A stretch of DNA of 54,709 bases from Rhodococcus sp. HM1 (GTDB lineage: Bacteria > Actinomycetota > Actinomycetes > Mycobacteriales > Mycobacteriaceae): contig NZ_JALPTB010000045.1 of NCBI RefSeq assembly GCF_023218075.1, positions 1-54,709 on the forward strand. Direction: 5' to 3'. Below the pieces are notes generated by a model. That model was given only the letters and a program-made list of their open reading frames with translations, was not told the DNA's origin and did no database searches. This document shows positions 51,949 to 54,709 of the stretch, in pieces; the stretch's first letter is position 1, and every line of letters starts with the position of its first letter. The translations under genes were made by a program, and so were the position numbers.

Positions 51949-52656
51949 TCAGTAGCCGAGGTAGGCGCGGCGCACCGCGTCGTCGTGGGCGAGAGCCGCG
52001 GCGGGGCGCTGGGCGACGACGCGCCCGGCGTCGACCAGGACCGCCGAGGATCCGATCTCGAGTGCCAGGTGGGCGTTCTGTTCGACGACGAGAATGGTTG
52101 TGCCCGTGTCCTCGTTGATCTGCCCCAGCGCGCGGAACACCTCCTGGGTGATGCGGGGGGCGAGTCCCAGCGACGGTTCGTCGAGCAGGAGCAGCCGCGG
52201 TTCGGGGACGAGGGCGCGGGCGATCGCGAGCATCTGCTGTTCGCCGCCGCTGAGGCCGGCGGCGAGCTGGGTGCGGCGTTCGCGCAGGCGCGGGAAGAAC
52301 TCGTACCACCGCTCGATGGACCGCGTCGTGGCGGCCTGCGACGTCGTGTACCCGCCGATGAGAAGGTTCTCCTCGACGGTGAGATCACCGAAGGTGCCCC
52401 GCCCCTGCGGAACGTGGGCGATACCGAGACGTGCGATGCGGTCGGTCCGCATGCCGCTGATGTCGCGGCCGTCGAACACGATCCGCCCGCTGGTGTGCAC
52501 CATCGCGCAGATCGATCGGAGGATGGTCGTCTTGCCGGCACCGTTGGCGCCGAGGACCACCGTGACCTCACCGGCCGGAACGTCGAAGTCGATGCCGTGC
52601 AGGACTTCTGCGTTCCCGTATCGCGCGTGGAGATCGTGGACGGCGAGCAGGCTCAT
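51949..52656 (-). CDS. livF: Branched-chain-type ABC importer, ATPase LivF
   Basis: A 235-residue ABC ATPase with Walker A GANGAGKTT, signature LSGGEQQ, Walker B LLLLDEPSLGLAP and a VVEQNAHLAL H-loop region. The short C-terminus and HVPQGRGTFGDLTVEENL are typical of LivF. It pairs with LivG to power uptake. Its start overlaps the livG stop (52653-52656). Confidence 0.95.
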   Translation of the reverse strand: MSLLAVHDLHARYGNAEVLHGIDFDVPAGEVTVVLGANGAGKTTILRSICAMVHTSGRIVFDGRDISGMRTDRIARLGIAHVPQGRGTFGDLTVEENLLIGGYTTSQAATTRSIERWYEFFPRLRERRTQLAAGLSGGEQQMLAIARALVPEPRLLLLDEPSLGLAPRITQEVFRALGQINEDTGTTILVVEQNAHLALEIGSSAVLVDAGRVVAQRPAAALAHDDAVRRAYLGY

Positions 52657-53459
52657 GCCGCACCTCCCAGATAGGCCTCGACGACCTCCGGGTGTGCCGC
52701 GACCTCGGCGGGGTCGCCCTCGGTGATCTTCCGTCCGAAGTTGAGCACGACGATCCGGTCGGAGATGGACATGACCATCGCCATGTGATGTTCGACGAGC
52801 AGCACGGAGAAGCCGCGTTCGTCGCGGAGGTCGCGGACGGTCTCGGCGAGTTCGAGGACCTCCTCGTGGATGAGGCCGTTCGCCGGTTCGTCGAGCATGA
52901 GCAGCTTCGGCCGCTGCATGAGGGCCCGGGCCAGTTCGACGCGTTTGAGCGTCCCGTACGGCAGGTTGCCGGCCGGTTCGAGCCCGACGTGGGCGAGGTT
53001 CATTGCCTCGAGCAGCGCCCACGCCTCGTCGCGTTCGTACCGCTCCTCGCGCCGTGCGGCCGGCGAACCCAGTGCGGTACGCACGAATCCGGCGCGGGTG
53101 CGCGAGTATGCGCCGCTGAGGACGTTCTCGACGACCGTCATGGTGGGAAAGAGCCCGATGTTCTGGAAGGTGCGCGCGATGCCTGCCGCGGCGATGCCGT
53201 CGGCGGGCAACTCCAGCAGGTTCGTGTCGCCGAACGTGATCCGGCCCGAATCGGGCTGGTAGAGCCGCGAGATGCAGTTGAAGAGCGTCGTCTTACCCGC
53301 GCCGTTCGGTCCGATCAGTCCCATGATGGTTCCGGGGGCGATCGAGAACGACGGACCGTCCAGGGCGACGACGCCGCCGAAGCGCAGCCGCACGTCCTCG
53401 ACCCGCAGTTCCGGCACGGCTGCGGTGTTGCCGACCGCCGCGCCGGTGTGCACCGTCAC
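52653..53459 (-). CDS. livG: Branched-chain-type ABC importer, ATPase LivG
   Basis: A 268-residue ABC ATPase with Walker A GPNGAGKTT, the LivG-typical ARTFQNIGLFPTMTVVENVL, Walker B LLMLDEPANGL and VLLVEHHM. The signature reads LPYGTLKRVELARAL in place of LSGGQ, as in many LivG proteins. The GTG start overlaps the stop of the binding-protein gene (53456-53459). The N-terminal ~16 residues before the ABC fold are a short extension. Confidence 0.94.
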   Translation of the reverse strand: MTVHTGAAVGNTAAVPELRVEDVRLRFGGVVALDGPSFSIAPGTIMGLIGPNGAGKTTLFNCISRLYQPDSGRITFGDTNLLELPADGIAAAGIARTFQNIGLFPTMTVVENVLSGAYSRTRAGFVRTALGSPAARREERYERDEAWALLEAMNLAHVGLEPAGNLPYGTLKRVELARALMQRPKLLMLDEPANGLIHEEVLELAETVRDLRDERGFSVLLVEHHMAMVMSISDRIVVLNFGRKITEGDPAEVAAHPEVVEAYLGGAA

Positions 53460-54691
53460 CGGTCCTCGCCGCGGGTGACCACGGCGTCGTAGTGCCAGCT
53501 GCCGTCCCGGAAGGTCATCGGGGCCATCGACGTGATCGCGTACGGGTAGTCGGGGGTGGTGTCGAAGGTGATGCCCTCGATGGACAGGTCCGTCGTCACC
53601 CCGTCGAGGTTCCGGACCGCGTCGAGCAGATCCGTTCGGCTGCAGCCGTCCATCTGCTCGAGAGCGGTGACGAGAAGCTGTGCGGTGTTGTAGCCGGTTG
53701 CCGCGATCGTGTCGGTGCTTGCGAAATCGCGCGCGTGCCGGGCGGCGAATTCACGCCACTTCGCCACACCGGGCCTGTCGTCGTGTTCGGGGCTGCTCAC
53801 GTCGTAGATCCAGTAGAACGAGTGGATTCCCTCCGCGGCTTCCAGGCCCGCGGGTGCGAGCACGAAGTTCGTGTCGGTCGCGCCCGAGTAGATGTATGTG
53901 TCCGGATCCCAGCGCAGTTCGTGGGCCTTCTTCAGTGACTGGGTCACGAAGCTCGCGGTCGCGAAGTTCATGAAGACGTCGGCGCCCGAGTTGGCGAGGT
54001 TGACGACCTGCGAATCCACCGACGGCGTGGTCGGTTCGTACGACTGCCGTGCGACGATCTGCGCGCCGCTGCCCTCGAGAGCGGCTTCGAGTGCGGCGAG
54101 GCTGCCGCTGCCGAGGCTGTCGTTCGGGTAGAGCACCGCGATCTTCGCGTTCGGATGTCGAGCCAGCATCTGCTCGGCGTGGGCCGAAACTTCCCATCCG
54201 GTCTGAGGATTCACGGCGCCGGCGACGACGGGACGATCGGCGGCGGAGGCGAGCAGTTCGTCGCTGCCGGTCATGGGGAAGACCAGCGGGACGTTCTTCG
54301 ACGACAGGTAGTCGACGACCGCGAGGGTCGACGGCGTCCCGACGAGGTTGTGGATGGCGAAGACCTGTTCCTGTTCGACCAGGGAGCGCACGTTGCCGAC
54401 GGTGCGTGCGGGGTCGTAGCCGTCGTCGAGGGCGGTGTAGACGATCCGGCGGGTCCTACCGTCACCCATCGTGACGCCGCCGTCCTGGTTGATGTCCTCG
54501 AACAGGGCGGTCGCGGCCTTCGCCTGCGGACCGGCGACGGACTGCATCAGGCTCGAACCGAACCGGATCTCGGTGTCGGTGATGCCGGGATCGCATTCGC
54601 CGGCTTCGATCGTGGTGCCGCGACCGGAACAGGCGGTCAGCACGGCGGCTGCGGACAGGGCGGTCAGGCCCACGGCGAGAGTACGTTTCAT
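53456..54691 (-). CDS. Branched-chain-type ABC importer, substrate-binding lipoprotein
   Basis: A 411-residue type I periplasmic-binding-protein-fold lipoprotein (LivJ/LivK, Peripla_BP_6 family). The signal peptide ends in VLTAC (C21). The two-lobe domain starts ITDTEIRFGSSL, and includes FAIHNLVGTPSTLAVVDYL and FMNFATASFVTQSL. It captures the substrate outside the membrane for LivHMGF. Liv-type proteins bind amino acids, amides, urea, aromatic or short organic acids; the ligand cannot be read from sequence. Sharing a boundary with the catabolic operon suggests it takes up that pathway's substrate. CGGAG precedes the ATG; the promoter is outside the window. Confidence 0.92.
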   Translation of the reverse strand: MKRTLAVGLTALSAAAVLTACSGRGTTIEAGECDPGITDTEIRFGSSLMQSVAGPQAKAATALFEDINQDGGVTMGDGRTRRIVYTALDDGYDPARTVGNVRSLVEQEQVFAIHNLVGTPSTLAVVDYLSSKNVPLVFPMTGSDELLASAADRPVVAGAVNPQTGWEVSAHAEQMLARHPNAKIAVLYPNDSLGSGSLAALEAALEGSGAQIVARQSYEPTTPSVDSQVVNLANSGADVFMNFATASFVTQSLKKAHELRWDPDTYIYSGATDTNFVLAPAGLEAAEGIHSFYWIYDVSSPEHDDRPGVAKWREFAARHARDFASTDTIAATGYNTAQLLVTALEQMDGCSRTDLLDAVRNLDGVTTDLSIEGITFDTTPDYPYAITSMAPMTFRDGSWHYDAVVTRGEDR

Positions 54692-54709
54692 GATCGCTCC
54701 GGGGAGGGT

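Overview
This is about 54.7 kb of very GC-rich, gene-dense DNA from a mycolic-acid actinobacterium (order Mycobacteriales). Rhodococcus is the likeliest genus, but that is an inference. The evidence is an mmpL3 gene in the mycobacterial order trmB – NYN protein – mmpL3, furA-katG, GTP-type PEP carboxykinase, a block resembling M. tuberculosis Rv0223c–Rv0226c, many apparently leaderless promoters (TANNNT 6-8 nt before the start codon), and one exact match to the KstR operator consensus. No tRNA, rRNA, CRISPR array, phage or insertion sequence was seen. No gene-free stretch exceeds 300 bases; the longest is 16363-16638.

Layout. 2-10 kb: the 3' part of a multi-pass membrane protein (Rv0226c-like), a GT4 glycosyltransferase (Rv0225-like), a GntR/MFS pair, a methyltransferase (Rv0224c-like), a ROK kinase, a lipoprotein dienelactone hydrolase, and a phosphotransferase plus aldehyde dehydrogenase pair (Rv0223c-like) behind a KstR-type operator. 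10-16.4 kb: katG-furA, cysE-cysK and pckG. 16.6-24.1 kb: a small Asp-loop protein, two degenerate GTPase-like proteins, then trmB, a NYN nuclease and mmpL3 (mycolate export). 24.1-31.2 kb: a DUF1707 protein, a DGPF/YCII protein with its ECF sigma factor, a LuxR-type two-component pair, a membrane adenylate cyclase and an LPG-synthase-like membrane protein. 31.2-34.6 kb: YceI, DUF3054, a POT peptide transporter and a TauE/SafE permease. 34.6-39.8 kb: two tandem penicillin-binding-protein paralogues, one lacking its catalytic motifs, and a WS/DGAT-like acyltransferase with a degenerate active site. 40-44 kb: an ABC-F ATPase with a coupled hydrolase, a VOC protein and an Rv2258c-like methyltransferase.

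44-54.7 kb is the most interesting part. A divergent catabolic locus (VOC + CMD on one side; TetR, SnoaL-like, acyl-CoA dehydrogenase, APH-type kinase with an extra C-terminal domain, and isocitrate-lyase/PEP-mutase-like lyase on the other) converges with a complete branched-chain-type ABC importer operon. The translationally coupled kinase and acyl-CoA dehydrogenase resemble the LvaA/LvaC pair of Pseudomonas levulinate catabolism and mammalian ACAD10/11, which remove a 4-hydroxyl from acyl-CoAs through a phosphate ester. I infer an uncharacterised pathway for a hydroxy- or keto-acid taken up by the adjacent importer; the substrate is unknown.

All assignments are by reading motifs and gene order. 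No database search was run.
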